Part shown: in pieces, positions 43,888 through 53,467 of the stretch
Position numbering within the stretch: the first letter of the stretch is position 1
How the letters are laid out: each line of letters opens with the position of its first letter
Assembly: GCA_958349055.1 (NCBI GenBank)
Contig: CATWBO010000007.1
Coordinates: 7,122 to 71,121, forward strand
Length of the DNA stretch: 64,000 nucleotides
Direction of reading: 5' to 3'
Source of the DNA: an uncultured bacterium
GTDB lineage: Bacteria; Actinomycetota; Coriobacteriia; Coriobacteriales; Coriobacteriaceae
Translations under genes and position numbers: made by a program
The notes under the pieces: model-generated
Database searches by the model: none
Told to the model about the DNA's origin: nothing
What the model saw: only the letters and a program-made list of their open reading frames with translations

Positions 43888-43932
43888 CCAGAACCACCAC
43901 AAAGGTGCCTGTCCCCTTTGTGGTGGTTCTGG
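43888..43932 (-). repeat. GGGACAGG-loop hairpin, copy F
   Basis: The 18-bp arms CCAGAACCACCACAAAGG and CCTTTGTGGTGGTTCTGG enclose TGCCTGTCC. It lies five bases after the stop of the iron alcohol dehydrogenase. Compared with copy C the outer stem differs but stays paired. Confidence 0.85.
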
Positions 43933-43937
43933 GCCAA

Positions 43938-45140
43938 TTAGCGGTAACTTTGCTTGAGAATCTCGACGACGTCGGGTTCGGTCAGTGTCACGGGGTCGTG
44001 GCTGAACAGGACGCCGTTGGTCGTCAGAGCGTTATGCGCGATGGCCGGCAGCTCTTCGACCGTAATCCCCCATTCGCTCATGGCGAGGTCTGCCACATGG
44101 CAAGCCTCCATCAGGCGCGTGAGCTCAATCACAAAATCGTGCGGATCATCCGCGGCGGCATTACCCATCAGGCGCGCCATGTCGATATAGCGCTCGAGTG
44201 CGGCACCGTGATCGATCATCCACGTGTGATAGGCACGGGCGATCATAATGAGGCCAGCGCCGTGCGGCAGGTCGTGATGATGCGCGCTCATGCCATGTTC
44301 AAGACCATGCGAGCCCGTGGTGCCCGAAGCATCCATGGCATAGCCGCCGAGCGTGTTGGCAAACGCAAGGCTCGAGCGCGCTTCCATGTCATCGCCATCA
44401 TTAACGCACGTAGGCAGCGCTGCGGCTGCGCGACGAATGCCCTCGCGGCAAACCATGTCACCCATGGGCGTGTTGGTATTTGAGATGTAGCACTCAACGC
44501 AATGGAACAGGGCGTCGAATCCCTGATAGGCGGTCAGACGCGCCGGGACACTCACCATAAGCTCGGGGTCAACGATCGAAAGCACCGGGAACAGGCGCGG
44601 GTCGCCCAGGCGAAGCTTCTCGTCGCTCTCCTCGCAGGAGAGGACACCGCCCGCATCGACCTCGGATCCGGTACCCGCCGTGGTGGTTACGCAAACAAGC
44701 GGCAGCGGATCGTTGGGAATAGGCAGGCCGAGCGCCGTGCCGCCATTCACAAAATCCCAAATGTCACCGGGGCATTCGTTGCCCTCGGCATCGGTATGCG
44801 GGTTGGCCGCCACCGCGCAGATGCCCTTGCTGCCGTCCATGACCGAACCTCCGCCGAGCGCCAGCACAAAGTCGCATCCATGGGTGTGCGCCATCCAGCC
44901 GCCTGCGTTGACGGTCTCGCGCAGCGGATTGGGCTCAATACGATCGAACAGCTCATGCGCCACGCCGGCGCGATCGAGCTCGACCTCCAAACGTCCCAGA
45001 TATCCAAAACGCTTGACCGAGTTGCCGCCGGTGGTAACGATGAGCGCTTTGATGCCGGGCAGCTTCTGCGCGCCCAGCTCGCCCAACTTGCCCGCGCCAA
45101 ACAACACCTTGGTCGGCGCGAAAAACGAATAACCGTTCAT
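43938..45140 (-). CDS. Iron-containing alcohol dehydrogenase
   Basis: 400-residue NAD(P)H-dependent alcohol/aldehyde oxidoreductase of the Fe-ADH (BdhA/YqhD) family. The cofactor motif ALGGGSVMDGSKGI and the metal ligands in GLEHGMSAHHHDLPHGAGL are present. Probably acts in fermentative disposal of aldehydes. ATG 45140. Monocistronic; hairpin copy F follows its stop codon. Confidence 0.93.
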   Translation of the reverse strand: MNGYSFFAPTKVLFGAGKLGELGAQKLPGIKALIVTTGGNSVKRFGYLGRLEVELDRAGVAHELFDRIEPNPLRETVNAGGWMAHTHGCDFVLALGGGSVMDGSKGICAVAANPHTDAEGNECPGDIWDFVNGGTALGLPIPNDPLPLVCVTTTAGTGSEVDAGGVLSCEESDEKLRLGDPRLFPVLSIVDPELMVSVPARLTAYQGFDALFHCVECYISNTNTPMGDMVCREGIRRAAAALPTCVNDGDDMEARSSLAFANTLGGYAMDASGTTGSHGLEHGMSAHHHDLPHGAGLIMIARAYHTWMIDHGAALERYIDMARLMGNAAADDPHDFVIELTRLMEACHVADLAMSEWGITVEELPAIAHNALTTNGVLFSHDPVTLTEPDVVEILKQSYR

Positions 45141-45251
45141 ACGCGATCTCCTTACTTATATATGTGTCGCGCTGCCGCCATTATAGCGACCACTACGAGC
45201 GATCATGCCGTCTGCAAAACGCTTTCTCAGCTGCAATAACCAACGTTTGCC

Positions 45252-45294
45252 CAGATAAAACCTGCCAAAATAAACCTGTCCCTTTTTGGTAGGT
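45252..45294 (-). repeat. GGGACAGG-loop hairpin, copy G
   Basis: CAGATAAAACCTGCCAAAA, then TAAACCTGTCCCTTTTTGG and TAGGT. Stem CCTGCCAAAA with TTTTTGGTAGG. This copy is upstream of divergent genes rather than behind a stop codon. Confidence 0.8.
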
Positions 45295-45336
45295 AGAATA
45301 ACCCATAAGGTAAGTATGTTTCTGAGTTATTTCGTG

Positions 45337-45366
45337 TTGACCCGTCTGAGCGCAATAGGGTATAAC
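45337..45366 (+). promoter_or_regulatory. Promoter of the amino-acid ABC operon
   Basis: TTGACC (45337-45342) and TATAAC (45361-45366) are 18 bp apart, some 37 bases before the start of the binding-protein gene. Confidence 0.75.
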
Positions 45367-45409
45367 TCTACTCAACCGCTAGGGATTTTATTGAGAAAGG
45401 TGTTCTACC

Positions 45410-46405
45410 ATGAGCAAGAACCTCTCCCAGCAGGTCGTTCTCGACCGCCGCGGCTTTGTCGCCGCCACCTTCGCAACCGTCGCCGGCCTTGGTCTTGCCG
45501 GCTGCTCCGACACCAGCGCCGAGGCCGACAAGGGTTCCGCCGCCGGCTCTTCCAAGAGCTCCGACGACACCGAGGCTTCCACCACCCTCGACGCCAAGGC
45601 ATTCGACAAGCTCGTCGACAACGGCCCCAAGGCCGACGGCGATGCCATCGCCGCCAGCACTTGGGCAACTGCCGTCAAGAACGCCGGCGTCTTTAAGATC
45701 GGTGGCGTTCAGACCTCCACGCTCTTCTCCCTCCTTAACGAGAAGGATGGCAAGACCCGCGGCTTCGACGCCGGCATCGCACAGCTCCTGTCCAACTACA
45801 TCCTGGGCGAGAACAAGGTCGAGATCACCCAGGTGACCTCGGACACGCGCGAGTCCGTCCTGCAGAACGGCCAGGTCGACGCCGTCTTTGCCACCTACAC
45901 CATCACCGATGAGCGCAAGAAGCTCGTCTCCTTCGCCGGCCCCTACTACTACACCCAGCAGGCCATCCTGGTGCTCGCCGATAACGACGACATCAAGAGC
46001 GTCGACGACCTGGCCGACAAGAACGTCGCCGTCCAGTCCGGCTCCAACGGCCCCGCCATCCTGGAGGAGTTCGCCCCCAAGGCCAGCCAGCAGGAGTTCA
46101 AGACCGACGAGGAGGCCCGCCAGGCACTCCAGCAGGGTCGCGTTGACGCCTACGTCATCGATAACAACATGCAGCAGAGCGCCCTGGTCCGCGAGCCCGG
46201 TAAGTACAAGATCGCCGGCAAGCCCTTCGGCAGCAAGGAGCCCTATGGTATCGGCCTGCCGCTCGATTCCGACGGCGTCGCCTTTGTCAACGACTTCCTT
46301 AAGAAGATCGAGGACGACGGCACCTGGACCGAGCTGTGGCAGATCTGCATCGGTGACCGTACGGGCGACACCAATGTTCCCGAGCTGCCCGAGATCGGCG
46401 CCTAG
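45410..46405 (+). CDS. Amino-acid ABC transporter substrate-binding lipoprotein
   Basis: 331-residue extracytoplasmic binding protein of family 3 (SBP_bac_3; polar amino acids such as glutamate). The signal peptide has a twin-arginine-like motif (LDRRGFVAA, Arg13-Arg14) and a lipobox LAGC with Cys32, so it is probably a Tat-exported, Lgt-modified lipoprotein. A Ser/Asp/Lys-rich linker (about 33-65) precedes the two-lobed domain. First gene of the operon; an attenuator hairpin follows before the permeases. Confidence 0.93.
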   Translation: MSKNLSQQVVLDRRGFVAATFATVAGLGLAGCSDTSAEADKGSAAGSSKSSDDTEASTTLDAKAFDKLVDNGPKADGDAIAASTWATAVKNAGVFKIGGVQTSTLFSLLNEKDGKTRGFDAGIAQLLSNYILGENKVEITQVTSDTRESVLQNGQVDAVFATYTITDERKKLVSFAGPYYYTQQAILVLADNDDIKSVDDLADKNVAVQSGSNGPAILEEFAPKASQQEFKTDEEARQALQQGRVDAYVIDNNMQQSALVREPGKYKIAGKPFGSKEPYGIGLPLDSDGVAFVNDFLKKIEDDGTWTELWQICIGDRTGDTNVPELPEIGA

Positions 46406-46493
46406 GCAGCGAGCCTGGTAACGACCGCAACGAAACCATACGGAAACGCATGATGCGCTTTATTGCGGTAAACTGTTTCCTCACTGAGTTGTC

Positions 46494-46526
46494 GGGGCTT
46501 CCGTACACACGGGAGCCCCTTTCCTT
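46494..46526 (+). terminator. Attenuator hairpin inside the ABC operon
   Basis: GGGGCTTCCGT pairs with ACGGGAGCCCC (one G-T), followed by TTTCCTT. It lies between the binding-protein and permease genes and fits the usual partial termination that keeps binding protein in excess. Confidence 0.7.
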
Positions 46527-46543
46527 ATCGGCGGGAGGTCCGC

Positions 46544-47203
46544 ATGAGTCTCTCCGAGCTCTGGTCGCTCTATGGCCAGAACTATATCGACGCACTGCTA
46601 GCAACCTGGGGCATGACGCTTGAGTCGTTTGCCATCGCCATGGTGCTGGCCGTCGCCGTCACCGTGATGCGCGTGTCGCCGCTCAAGCCGCTGCGCGTCT
46701 TTGGCGACCTGTATGTCCAGGTCTTCCGTAACATCCCCGGCATCGCGCTGCTCATTATCGTCGTCTACGCGCTGCCGCCGCTCAAGGTCGTCCTGCCCTA
46801 CCGCACCTGCGTCATCGTCGCCACAGTGCTCTTGGGTTCTGCCTTTGGCTCCGAGAACTTTATGAGCGGCATCAACACCGTCGGTGTCGGCCAGGTAGAA
46901 GCCGCCCGTTCGCTCGGCATGAGCTTCAACCGTATCCTCGCCAAGATCGTGATTCCGCAGGCGCTGCGCTCGAGCGTGCTGCCCATGACCAACCTCTTTA
47001 TCGCCGTCATGCTCACCACCGCGCTCGGCAGTCAGGTACCGCTTAAACCGCAGGAGCTCACCGGCGTGGTGAGCTACATCAACACGCGCTCGCTCGGCGG
47101 CGTCGCCGCGTTCTTTATCTCGGCGCTTGGCTACCTGGGCACGGCCTTTGTGGTGAGCCACATTGGCAACTATATCGATAAGAAGGTGAGGATCCTCCGA
47201 TGA
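46544..47203 (+). CDS. Amino-acid ABC transporter permease 1
   Basis: 219 residues, five membrane segments, HisM/GlnP type. The EAA loop VEAARSLGMSFNRIL, which contacts the ATPase, is near residue 120. ATG 46544 has GGGAGG six bases upstream. The stop overlaps the start of the second permease by four bases, so the two are co-translated and should form a heterodimer. Confidence 0.93.
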   Translation: MSLSELWSLYGQNYIDALLATWGMTLESFAIAMVLAVAVTVMRVSPLKPLRVFGDLYVQVFRNIPGIALLIIVVYALPPLKVVLPYRTCVIVATVLLGSAFGSENFMSGINTVGVGQVEAARSLGMSFNRILAKIVIPQALRSSVLPMTNLFIAVMLTTALGSQVPLKPQELTGVVSYINTRSLGGVAAFFISALGYLGTAFVVSHIGNYIDKKVRILR

Positions 47204-48033
47204 GCAAGCACTCCACCTCCGCGCTCACCATGCGCGATGCGCTCTACGAGGCTCCCGGCCCCAAGATGCGCGCCAAGATTCGCGTCGGCACCGCCATCTC
47301 ACTTGTTGCCGTGGCCGCGCTCATCGCTCTGGTACTGCAGCGCTTTTATGTGACCGGCCAGCTTTCGGTCCATTACTGGTACTTCTTTACGCACCTCACC
47401 ACCTGGAAGTTCCTGCTTGCCGGTTTTGAGGGCACGGTAAAGGTCGCGCTCACCGCCGGCGCCATCGCGCTGGTACTGGGCTTAGCCCTCATGCTCGGCC
47501 GTACCAGCGACATCAAGCCGCTGCAGCTGGTCTGCCGCGTGCTCACCGATTTCTTCCGTGGCGTGCCGAGCCTGCTGTTCATCTACTTCTTCTTTTTGGT
47601 GCTGCCTCAGTACAAGATTTCACTGCCGTCGTTTTGGATGCTCACGCTTCCCGTCGCGCTCGCTGCAGCCGGCGTACTTGCCGAGATCTTCCGCGCAGGC
47701 GTCAACGCCGTGCCGCGTGGTCAGGTCGAGGCAGCCCAGGCGCTCGGTCTCTCCAAGGCCAAAATCACCTTTAAAATCGTATTGCCCCAGGCGATTCGGT
47801 TTATCATTCCGTCGTTGATTTCGCAGCTCGTGGTCGTAGTCAAAGACACCACCGTCGCCTACGTGGTGAGCTACCCCGACCTCATGCAAAATGCCCGCGT
47901 GCTCATTACCAACTACGACGCCCTCGTGTCGGTCTACCTGGTTATCGCGGTCATCTACATCCTCATCAACGTCGCGATCAACAAGGCCGCTGTCTACGTT
48001 TCGCACAAGACCGGCGCGACCATCATTCGCTAA
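47200..48033 (+). CDS. Amino-acid ABC transporter permease 2
   Basis: 277 residues, HisM/GlnP type. A longer N-terminal cytoplasmic tail and one additional membrane segment precede the five core segments. The EAA loop VEAAQALGLSKAKITF is visible near residue 180. ATG 47200 overlaps the previous stop (ATGA). Partner of permease 1. Confidence 0.93.
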   Translation: MSKHSTSALTMRDALYEAPGPKMRAKIRVGTAISLVAVAALIALVLQRFYVTGQLSVHYWYFFTHLTTWKFLLAGFEGTVKVALTAGAIALVLGLALMLGRTSDIKPLQLVCRVLTDFFRGVPSLLFIYFFFLVLPQYKISLPSFWMLTLPVALAAAGVLAEIFRAGVNAVPRGQVEAAQALGLSKAKITFKIVLPQAIRFIIPSLISQLVVVVKDTTVAYVVSYPDLMQNARVLITNYDALVSVYLVIAVIYILINVAINKAAVYVSHKTGATIIR

Positions 48034-48069
48034 CGATTTACCATTTCGAGTCATAAGGAGCCGAGCACC

Positions 48070-48834
<765 letters not shown>

Positions 48835-48886
48835 CCCAATTGCCATATCCGCTCGCCATGACCATCCAAACTCGAAAGCAACACCT

Positions 48887-49696
48887 ATGATCGGAACTCG
48901 CACTTCATCGTCCTACACCCCACATGTCGACGTCGCCCCCGCCGACCGCCCACTCATCCTCGTCGCGCCGCGTTGGGAAGAGGCAAAGCCGTTTTTGAGC
49001 GAAACGCTCTCCCCCAACGAGGAGATTGCCAGCGTCTTTGTCGATGCCATCCTTGCCGCAGGCGGCCTGCCGCTGCAGATGTCCATCACCGAGGACATTG
49101 AGGTCATCCGCCATTACGTCGATATCGCCGACGGTATCGCTATTCCCGGCGGCCCGGATGTCAACCCCAAACGCTGGGGCGATGATCGACCCTACGACCC
49201 CACCCTCTGCTGCGAGATCCGCGATAGCTTTGAGTTTAAGCTGGTCGGCGAGGTGCTCCGCGCCAAAAAGCCGCTCTTTACCACCTGCCGTGGCACACAG
49301 TTGCTCAACGTCGCCACTGGCGGCACCCTGTGCATGGACGTGCCGAGCCTGGGCGCTCGCGAGGGCCGCACGCAGTGGCGCCATACCCACGTGCTCAACG
49401 ACCCCGTGCATCCCGTCGAGGTCGTGCCGGGCTCGCTGCTCGACCGCGCGGTTGGCGGACACAGGCTGATCCAAACCAACTCCGCACACCACTGCTGCGT
49501 CGATCGTCTGGGTAAGAACACGCGTTTAGTCGCCAAGGCAACCGACGGCGTTCCCGAGTGCATCGAGGTCGAAGGCCAGCCATTCTGCTTGGGCGTGCAA
49601 TGGCATCCCGAGTACACGTGGAAGACACTCGAGACCGACTTTAACCTGTGGAAGTCGTTTGTCGAGGCAGCGGCTAAGGTTAAGCGAGCCCGCTAG
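48887..49696 (+). CDS. Gamma-glutamyl-gamma-aminobutyrate hydrolase family protein (peptidase C26)
   Basis: 269-residue class-I glutamine-amidotransferase-like hydrolase. The nucleophile is Cys134 in TTCRGTQLLNVATGG, and the catalytic His-Glu pair is in GVQWHPEYTW near the end; SAHHCCVD is a further family segment. PuuD-type enzymes release glutamate from gamma-glutamyl amides. Its place as last gene of the polar amino-acid ABC operon suggests the imported compound is a gamma-glutamyl conjugate or that glutamate is the common product. ATG 48887 has a weak ribosome binding site. The frame is open upstream only because of overlap with the ATPase gene. Confidence 0.9.
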   Translation: MIGTRTSSSYTPHVDVAPADRPLILVAPRWEEAKPFLSETLSPNEEIASVFVDAILAAGGLPLQMSITEDIEVIRHYVDIADGIAIPGGPDVNPKRWGDDRPYDPTLCCEIRDSFEFKLVGEVLRAKKPLFTTCRGTQLLNVATGGTLCMDVPSLGAREGRTQWRHTHVLNDPVHPVEVVPGSLLDRAVGGHRLIQTNSAHHCCVDRLGKNTRLVAKATDGVPECIEVEGQPFCLGVQWHPEYTWKTLETDFNLWKSFVEAAAKVKRAR

Positions 49697-49729
49697 CTCG
49701 CAAACCACTCAGGTTAAAGCCTCCTAAGC

Positions 49730-49775
49730 CAGGGGGGGGCGGACACCAGCCACGGTGCCCGCCCCCCCCTGTATT
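49730..49775. terminator. Terminator after the ABC-C26 operon
   Basis: CAGGGGGGGGCGGACACC pairs with GGTGCCCGCCCCCCCCTG (one mismatch), followed by TATTTGG. Between convergent operons. Confidence 0.8.
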
Positions 49776-49809
49776 TGGTATGCTCGGTATGATCATCCCT
49801 CGCAAAAAG

Positions 49810-50628
49810 TCAAAGAAATCTCGACCGCAATCGGTCGACGGTAAAGCAGATGGCTAAAACGCTTGCTACGTTTATTAGACAGTCAATTAAAATCGAAACG
49901 CATTGGCCATTCCCCAACGGGGTCACACCGCAAGTCCACATGAGCATCGAGGACGGAAGCGGAAGCATGGAATCGGCTCCGAGCTGTATGTAGATCGCTA
50001 CGACGTTGACAAGCAACAACATGCCAATGGGACCGAAGCCAGACCCAAAATAGGAAACAACGATTACGCAAGAGACCACGTATGCAAGGCAGGCAGCGGC
50101 AGCAAGAACAAGTCGATAGCAAAATACATGCAAGTTGAAATACTGCTGAGCATCCGAAACGATTGCGCAGTTAAGACAGTACAAAACGACACTCGACAGG
50201 ACAAACGCGCCCAAAAGGGCAAAAGAAGACAGCGCCACTCGCGCAACGATAGCGCACACACGCTTCCCTCCCCGAGCCTCCGACAACCCCCACGGTTCCT
50301 CAATAAAGCCCGAGCTGACAAAGCGCGGCACAATGCAAGCCGCGATGAACGGAAAGAACAATGCATGAGCCAACGGAGCTACGTTGAACAGCAGACCGCG
50401 AAAAACCTCTGCATTACCAAATAGAAGGACATCCTCCGCCGATAGCCGAAGCGTCGGGTCTGGGAAAAAGCCCAAGAAACTGTTCTCACGGAGGCTACAG
50501 AACCACATCGGGAAAGAATTAAGCTGCAATACCACCATGCACGCATAAATTACCAGGATTAAGGCGTACGCCCATTTGCTCACATGCTTCAATTCTGACT
50601 GGAGAAGTCTTTTAATCTGACGAGCCAT
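49810..50628 (-). CDS. ABC-2 type permease subunit B
   Basis: 272 residues with six hydrophobic segments. An N-terminal amphipathic stretch (ARQIKRLLQSELKH) precedes the first segment, typical of ABC-2 exporter permeases. ATG 50628 (MARQIK) has GGGGGTG eight bases upstream and overlaps the end of the preceding permease gene. Third gene of ATPase-permease-permease. The substrate is unknown; bacteriocin-immunity exporters have this form. Base composition is lower in GC than the rest of the window. Confidence 0.8.
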   Translation of the reverse strand: MARQIKRLLQSELKHVSKWAYALILVIYACMVVLQLNSFPMWFCSLRENSFLGFFPDPTLRLSAEDVLLFGNAEVFRGLLFNVAPLAHALFFPFIAACIVPRFVSSGFIEEPWGLSEARGGKRVCAIVARVALSSFALLGAFVLSSVVLYCLNCAIVSDAQQYFNLHVFCYRLVLAAAACLAYVVSCVIVVSYFGSGFGPIGMLLLVNVVAIYIQLGADSMLPLPSSMLMWTCGVTPLGNGQCVSILIDCLINVASVLAICFTVDRLRSRFL

Positions 50629-51436
50629 TGAGCACACCCCCAGCGCGAAAGCTCATGAGAGCGTAAATCAATGCCGATAGACAGCTGGCTGCCACGCCAT
50701 ATCCCAGAAGCGTCAGCTGCCCCATATCGCTATACCCAAGGGCACATCCGACTCCAAGGTACGGCCCCGGAAGAAAGAAGATCCATCGCAAGGACGGTAT
50801 GGGCGTCTGAAGGTAAGTTCCGTAGAGCGTCAAGCTCATGACAAATCCGATAATTATCGCAGCCCCGCTCAATACAGCGCTGCCTGTAATCCGATAGATG
50901 GTCACCGTCTCCAGCGCAATCGATATCACCAATACGGCGTTAGTCATCATTGCGGGCAAAAATGCAGCCAGCATGCTATGCGCATAGTTTTGCCCTCCAC
51001 GTGTTATCGCTATTGCAAACAGAAGAAGGCAAAGTGCACTATATGCTGCGCCGATTATTAAAGCAGACGAAAGTACATGCGCCAGAGCCCCGTTAAAGCG
51101 GGCAAGACCTCTTGCTGCGGAAATTCGGCAGCCCTCTTCATAGCCACGCTCCTGTAGAATTACAAGGCAAACGATGAGCGGCACAAACAGAGATGTGCCG
51201 GCAAAGGCGCTACGCACAAGGGACTCATCGGGTGCAGAAGGATCGATTACATTCCAGCAGAAGCCAATATCCTCCCCAAAAACGCTATTGCCAAAGGCGA
51301 GCAACGTTGTTCCGTTTTTTAGAAAGATGCCGAAGAGAAGGCCGAACGCCAGCATAAGCGCAAGACCATACTTCGCCGGAAATATCCTGTGCAAACGCAT
51401 CATATCTGCCTTTATGGGATGGATCGCCCGCTTCAT
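50612..51436 (-). CDS. ABC-2 type permease subunit A
   Basis: 274 residues with six hydrophobic segments. A basic N-terminus (KRAIHPIKADMMRLHR) and an extracellular loop after segment 1 are followed by five more segments. ATG 51436 overlaps the ATPase stop by four bases. It overlaps the next permease gene by 17 bases. Forms the membrane part of an exporter with its neighbour. Confidence 0.8.
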   Translation of the reverse strand: MKRAIHPIKADMMRLHRIFPAKYGLALMLAFGLLFGIFLKNGTTLLAFGNSVFGEDIGFCWNVIDPSAPDESLVRSAFAGTSLFVPLIVCLVILQERGYEEGCRISAARGLARFNGALAHVLSSALIIGAAYSALCLLLFAIAITRGGQNYAHSMLAAFLPAMMTNAVLVISIALETVTIYRITGSAVLSGAAIIIGFVMSLTLYGTYLQTPIPSLRWIFFLPGPYLGVGCALGYSDMGQLTLLGYGVAASCLSALIYALMSFRAGGVLNGSSD

Positions 51437-52194
51437 AGCGAGACCGCCTTCATCAAGCGCCTGTAATACTCTTTTAGGGATGGCGCCTCATCCCTTATGA
51501 CGTCCATCGGTTCCTTTTTCAGCAGTTCGCCGTCATGAAGAAACACGCAGCTTGTTGCAACCGATGCCAACTCATCCAAATCATGACTAGAGATGAGCAT
51601 GGTCTTACCCTGTTCTCGATTCAATCGACCGATAAGGGCCCATATACTCTCGATGCCCAACGGATCCAATCCATTTGCCGGCTCATCGAAAATTAGTACG
51701 TCGGTGTCGCCCAATAAAGCCGTAGCTATATCCAGTCGCCGTTTCATTCCCAGAGAAAAACTGCTCACGCTCTTTTTCTCATCGACGTCCAGCCCGACTA
51801 GGCCCAAGACGCGAGGAACCTCACGTTTATCATCGAGCCCCCATTCCGCACATCGGATCTGAAGATTCTCAACCGCACTGAGAGATTGGTATGCCCCGCT
51901 GGAATCTGGTACATAGCCGACACGCGTCCGCATCAGGCTAAGCTCTCTTTTTGACTTGCCTCCAAAGAGCTCCACGCTCCCCGACGATGGCCCACAGATG
52001 CCAAGGACGATTTTAATAAGCGTGCTTTTGCCCGCACCGTTTGCACCGACAAGGGCACAGAGCTCAGACTGATGCACCTCGAAGGAAACGTCATGCAAAA
52101 CGCGCCGTTTCCCGTAGCGCTTTGATACTTTTGATAGCTTTATCGCTGATGTGTTCATTGGCCTCCCGTTCTGCTTGATAGCAAAACCGCTCAT
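51433..52194 (-). CDS. ABC-2 exporter ATP-binding protein
   Basis: 253 residues. Walker A GANGAGKST, signature in VSSFSLGMKRRLDIA (SLGMKRR, usual for ABC-2 exporters), Walker B VLIFDEPANGLDP and the switch His in LISSHDLDE are present. ATG 52194 has AGGAG four bases upstream; ATG 52158 (MNTSAIK) with GGGAGG three bases upstream is an alternative. First gene of the exporter operon. A TTGACA promoter with an overlapping inverted repeat lies upstream. Confidence 0.93.
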   Translation of the reverse strand: MSGFAIKQNGRPMNTSAIKLSKVSKRYGKRRVLHDVSFEVHQSELCALVGANGAGKSTLIKIVLGICGPSSGSVELFGGKSKRELSLMRTRVGYVPDSSGAYQSLSAVENLQIRCAEWGLDDKREVPRVLGLVGLDVDEKKSVSSFSLGMKRRLDIATALLGDTDVLIFDEPANGLDPLGIESIWALIGRLNREQGKTMLISSHDLDELASVATSCVFLHDGELLKKEPMDVIRDEAPSLKEYYRRLMKAVSL

Positions 52195-52229
52195 ATCGCT
52201 CCTTCTTTCCTTTATCGTTTTCCATAGTT

Positions 52230-52261
52230 GTTATTGTTTTTCGATAACTCGTATTTGTCAA
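52230..52261 (-). promoter_or_regulatory. Promoter and candidate operator of the ABC-2 exporter operon
   Basis: On the minus strand a perfect TTGACA (52256-52261) and AACAAT (52233-52238) are 17 bp apart. The spacer and -10 contain GTTATCGAAAAACAATAAC, an imperfect inverted repeat. It shares TTATCGAA with the palindrome in front of the DUF2975-XRE genes. Confidence 0.6.
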
Positions 52262-52338
52262 GATAATCTAAAAGAAAGAACCCGTGTTAGACGCGAGTCC
52301 CTTCACGCTGATATTTCGTTTTAGTTGTTCGCCTTAAG

Positions 52339-52668
52339 CTACTCGTCACTCAAATCGACAGCGAAGACTGATGTCGGAAGCGACGCCTCGTTGCCTCCGC
52401 CATCCCGCATCTGTCTCACGACATTTTTCGCGCGCTCGACAATAAGCTCCTCAAGCTCTTTCTCGCTCACGCGCTGAATAATATCTCCCGGTTGACAATC
52501 AAGCTCATCACAGATATCGAGAAGCGTCTTTAGGCGAATAGCTTTTATCTTTCCGTTTCTAAGCTTTGAAATATTAGCCGGAGTATGCCCCGTCGCCCGA
52601 ATCAGATCAGCGCTGGTCTTTCCGGTCTTAAGCAGCTGCGTCTCAAGCTCGATGATGAGATAGCTCAT
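52339..52668 (-). CDS. XRE/Cro-type helix-turn-helix regulator
   Basis: 109 residues. An N-terminal helix-turn-helix (about 17-60, TSADLIRATGHTPANISKLRNGK) is typical of YozG-like small Cro regulators, then an acidic helical tail. Eight bases downstream of the DUF2975 membrane protein gene, an arrangement common in Firmicutes and Actinomycetota. Probably autoregulates the pair and perhaps the ABC-2 exporter downstream. Confidence 0.9.
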   Translation of the reverse strand: MSYLIIELETQLLKTGKTSADLIRATGHTPANISKLRNGKIKAIRLKTLLDICDELDCQPGDIIQRVSEKELEELIVERAKNVVRQMRDGGGNEASLPTSVFAVDLSDE

Positions 52669-52676
52669 GTTTCCTC

Positions 52677-53237
52677 CTACACAAGCTCGTCAGACTGCTC
52701 TTGGAGCAGCGAGGCATAACTCCAGATCGCCGAGATAAACAAACAGACAACTGCGCCGATAAACGACCCCGCATCAAAGGTAGCGCCTTGGCAAATCTCA
52801 ATAACGAAGGAATGAGGCACGATGTAAAGCTCCAGTTCGCCAATGGTGAGATTGACCGATCCATAGGCACCAACAAGCGAAACCGCGGCGTTAACAGCAA
52901 AGGCAAGCGCGAGAACACGGATAAGCCGCACATGCGTCTTGGTAAAGGGCGAGACGCCCCGAGAGATATTACGGCTGATCCCGCACAAAACGACAAGCGA
53001 AATACCCACGACGAGTGCCAGGCACAGTCCGCTTGGGATAACGACGCACCCGCCATTGAGAAACGTCACGACACCGAAAGAATCGACAGAAGCAACGTTT
53101 GTAACCGCATACCAGATCACGTAAACAACCAACGCGGCAAAAGCGACGAGCATCCCTGCAAAAACGGCTGCCATGCAAAAACCAAGCTTCCTGATATTTT
53201 CGCCCGCCTTGGCCATACGCTGAACGCTGTTGGACAT
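52677..53237 (-). CDS. DUF2975 family membrane protein
   Basis: 186 residues with four hydrophobic segments in the order expected of DUF2975 proteins, which are nearly always paired with an XRE regulator. A motif FTKTHVRLIRVLALAF precedes segment 3. ATG 53237 (MSNSVQRM) has GAGG upstream; the frame is open to 53336 without a start signal. Likely modulates the neighbouring regulator; the mechanism is unknown. Confidence 0.82.
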   Translation of the reverse strand: MSNSVQRMAKAGENIRKLGFCMAAVFAGMLVAFAALVVYVIWYAVTNVASVDSFGVVTFLNGGCVVIPSGLCLALVVGISLVVLCGISRNISRGVSPFTKTHVRLIRVLALAFAVNAAVSLVGAYGSVNLTIGELELYIVPHSFVIEICQGATFDAGSFIGAVVCLFISAIWSYASLLQEQSDELV

Positions 53238-53258
53238 ACACTCACCCTCATCGACTCT

Positions 53259-53290
53259 ATCGTTATTCGAACAGTTTATCGAACAACGAT
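53259..53290. promoter_or_regulatory. Inverted repeat upstream of DUF2975-XRE
   Basis: ATCGTTATTCGA and TCGAACAACGAT, 12-bp arms with one mismatch, spacer 8. It lies 22 bases before the DUF2975 start. Likely operator of the XRE protein; it shares TTATCGAA with the exporter promoter. Confidence 0.55.
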
Positions 53291-53379
53291 ATGGATTGCA
53301 TGCGGAAAGCCCCGCCAGTGCGCATAGGCCATTCACTAATCAGAAGGGGTGAGCGTGGATTTTTGGACATGTATCGAAC

Positions 53380-53443
53380 GAGAGTGGATAATCTCCCACT
53401 TTGAGGCCGCCACCGGGCCTAAAACGGGAGATTATCCACTCTC
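53380..53443. repeat. 18-bp-arm hairpin with 28-nt loop
   Basis: GAGAGTGGATAATCTCCC at 53380-53397 and its exact complement at 53426-53443. The loop contains GGCC and GGGCCTAAAA. It lies 25 bases behind the Hpt gene stop (minus strand). Same build as the hairpins at 57781 and 43642. Confidence 0.85.
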
Positions 53444-53467
53444 ATAGTCATCAAAGCTCGCGAGCTC

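Larger units (their letters stand above)
43586..43937. other. Gene-free region between Dxs-like and alcohol dehydrogenase genes
   Basis: 352 bases made up of the terminator at 43589-43624, the six-half-site array at 43642-43859 and hairpin copy F at 43888-43932. No open frame of note. Confidence 0.8.
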
